A stretch of 64,000 nucleotides of DNA from the NCBI GenBank assembly GCA_963723205.1, contig CAVRQC010000038.1, positions 1-64,000 on the forward strand, given 5' to 3'. Made by a program: the position numbers and the translations under genes. The stretch is from CAVQBP01 sp963723205. GTDB lineage: Bacteria > Bacteroidota > Ignavibacteria > Ignavibacteriales > Ignavibacteriaceae. Numbering within the stretch: the first letter of the stretch is position 1; every line of letters begins with the position of its first letter. Below, piece after piece: positions 62,760-64,000 of this stretch. The notes under the pieces are model-generated. The model saw only the letters and a list, made by a program, of their open reading frames with translations, made no database searches and was not told where the DNA came from.

Positions 62760-64000
62760 AATTTAATTTTCCTTTGAAGAGGAAATGTTAATATTATTAC
62801 AGAACCATTAATTTCATTGCCCAAAATCTGTAATTCACCTTCATGCTTTTTCATTAAGTTATCAACAATCCTTAAGTTGTAAAATCCCGTATCGTTTTCA
62901 TTAGTTATTTTTTTTAATTGATTAGTAAATACAATCCTTACATTTATTTTTTTGTCTTTGTACCTGGTTTGAATTAAGATCCCGCCGCCATTTTGATTCG
63001 GGGAATAGCCTGTAGGAACCTCCCTTGAAGATTCATCAGGGATAGAAGTATTCATTAAGCTGAAAACATTTGATAATATCTGGTAAATATAATCCGGATT
63101 GCTTAAAACCGGCGGCAGGTTATCGGCCAGATCGAGATAAGATTCATAATTTATGTTTTTTAAGGTTGAGGAAAGTAAGTTGAGATAATCTTTAATCAGC
63201 CTGTTCAAATCGCAGGGATATATTTTTATGTTGTCATTATTTACACCGGCAAATTTTACAAGCCGGGTAATAATTTTCTCAACTTTTTTTACCTGAGTTT
63301 TTATTGTGTCGGCTTCTGTCTCAGTTACTTCGGAACTTTCTTTTCTTAAGAAATCTACCTGGCTCATTATTACTTGCAATGGAGATAGGATTTCTTCAAC
63401 AACACCGTTTGTTAATTCGCCAATGGCCGATAATTTATAATCGTTCAATAATTTCGATTGATATATTTGCTGATCCTGGTATGCAGATTTTAATTCATTT
63501 GTCTTTTTAATTGATTCAATCTTAGAAAAAACAATTGCACCGATTAATTGAATGACCTTGCTTTCTACTGATTCTCCAGGCAGTGTATTTATAGAAGACA
63601 GAATTGATAATATTCCCTTATTTTTCCCTTCTGATTTCAGAGGAAATACTATATAGTTTAATTTAGAACCTTTTATATTGTATAGTTTTAAATCGGGTAT
63701 TACCTTTGGACTAAGATCTTCAAAAACCCAATCCAGAATGCCATCTTTATAAGCATTATTTATAAATTTAACCGAATATTCTGGAACAGAGTTGCTTAAC
63801 GGAATCAGTTTTGAATCTTCAAAAAGAAAAACACTTATATCTCTGCTGGGAATTATTTTTTTAACCGCATCTTCCAATTCTATTGTCATTCCCCTCGTAT
63901 CGGAATCTTCAAAATCGTTAACCCTTCCCTGAAAAGAAAATAGATCTTCAAAAAGAGTTTTATATTTATTTAATTGCGTAGTTATAGGAGTATGTTCTAG
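62756..64000 (-). CDS. Degenerate sensor kinase with GAF-like domain (5' end beyond right edge)
   Basis: The frame is open to the right edge with no stop, adding 37 codons before ATG 63889, so the true start is outside. The N-half (about 1-150 from 63889) is a GAF-like sensor (YIVFPLKSEGKNKGILSIL). The DHp region reads LTNGVVEEILSPLQVI where kinases have AHEINNPL: the phospho-His is Glu. The ATPase half keeps only traces (YIYQILSNVF, GFYNLRIVDNLM); the D-x-G box reads FTNQLKK. It heads the visible flagellar operon. Likely a pseudokinase or scaffold. Confidence 0.8.
   Translation of the reverse strand, partial: LEHTPITTQLNKYKTLFEDLFSFQGRVNDFEDSDTRGMTIELEDAVKKIIPSRDISVFLFEDSKLIPLSNSVPEYSVKFINNAYKDGILDWVFEDLSPKVIPDLKLYNIKGSKLNYIVFPLKSEGKNKGILSILSSINTLPGESVESKVIQLIGAIVFSKIESIKKTNELKSAYQDQQIYQSKLLNDYKLSAIGELTNGVVEEILSPLQVIMSQVDFLRKESSEVTETEADTIKTQVKKVEKIITRLVKFAGVNNDNIKIYPCDLNRLIKDYLNLLSSTLKNINYESYLDLADNLPPVLSNPDYIYQILSNVFSLMNTSIPDESSREVPTGYSPNQNGGGILIQTRYKDKKINVRIVFTNQLKKITNENDTGFYNLRIVDNLMKKHEGELQILGNEINGSVIILTFPLQRKIKL

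Overview
The window is about 64 kb of AT-rich DNA (roughly one third GC by eye). It comes from a motile, Gram-negative, heterotrophic bacterium. A TonB receptor with a carboxypeptidase-like N-terminal domain, many secreted glycoside hydrolases, a Tat-dependent sulfatase and a complete L/P-ring flagellar block point to the Bacteroidota/Chlorobiota group. Ignavibacteria fit best, because most Bacteroidota lack flagella and CsrA/FliW. This placement is an inference from gene content and style, not a phylogeny.

Region 1 (1-16.9 kb) is an amino-sugar glycan locus. A leftward operon of about 13 kb encodes a ROK sugar kinase, GH20 hexosaminidase, GH18 chitinase, an SSS symporter, a ROK/mannose-6-phosphate isomerase fusion (split by a frameshift), an MFS sugar porter, GH29 fucosidase and a sulfatase cut by the left edge. 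A ROK/NagC-type repressor gene lies at its head, divergent from nagA-nagB. Together they would trim sulfated or fucosylated GlcNAc glycans outside the cytoplasm, import the sugars, phosphorylate them and feed fructose-6-phosphate into glycolysis. Related palindromic sites in the nagA/repressor gap and before the kinase are candidate operators.

Region 2 (17-24.2 kb) holds an aldo/keto reductase, a small zinc-knuckle-like membrane protein, a ParA-like ATPase with a TPR protein, a CHASE-PAS histidine kinase, a lone receiver protein and a second ParA-like gene broken at an A7 run. Region 3 (24.2-27.5 kb) carries smpB, tyrS, a pyruvoyl-dependent arginine decarboxylase and terC. Region 4 (27.6-32.3 kb) is a thiamine uptake operon: a TPP riboswitch with an intrinsic terminator precedes a TonB receptor, thiamine pyrophosphokinase and an SSS symporter.

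Region 5 (32.4-47.8 kb) is mixed housekeeping: a LysM-rich lytic transglycosylase, a biotin-dependent carboxyltransferase subunit, an ABC pair whose ATPase motifs are degenerate, a glyoxalase-II-like hydrolase, aroC, the operon pfkB-mtnA-recO-htrA, two unknown genes and a trans-sulfuration PLP enzyme.

Region 6 (47.9-64 kb) is one leftward flagellar operon: a degenerate histidine kinase (open to the right edge), an unknown membrane protein, flgF, flgG, flgA, flgH, flgI, flgJ (fused to a transglycosylase), flgN, flgK, flgL, a first MotA/MotB pair, fliW, csrA, a receiver-Hpt protein, a second MotA/MotB pair, two frameshifted receiver genes and an unknown gene, ended by a terminator near 47.9 kb.

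Five apparent single-base frameshifts in four genes all sit in or beside short base runs. They may be assembly errors, young pseudogenes or, in two cases, programmed shifts. I found no tRNA, rRNA, CRISPR array, insertion sequence or recognised defence system.
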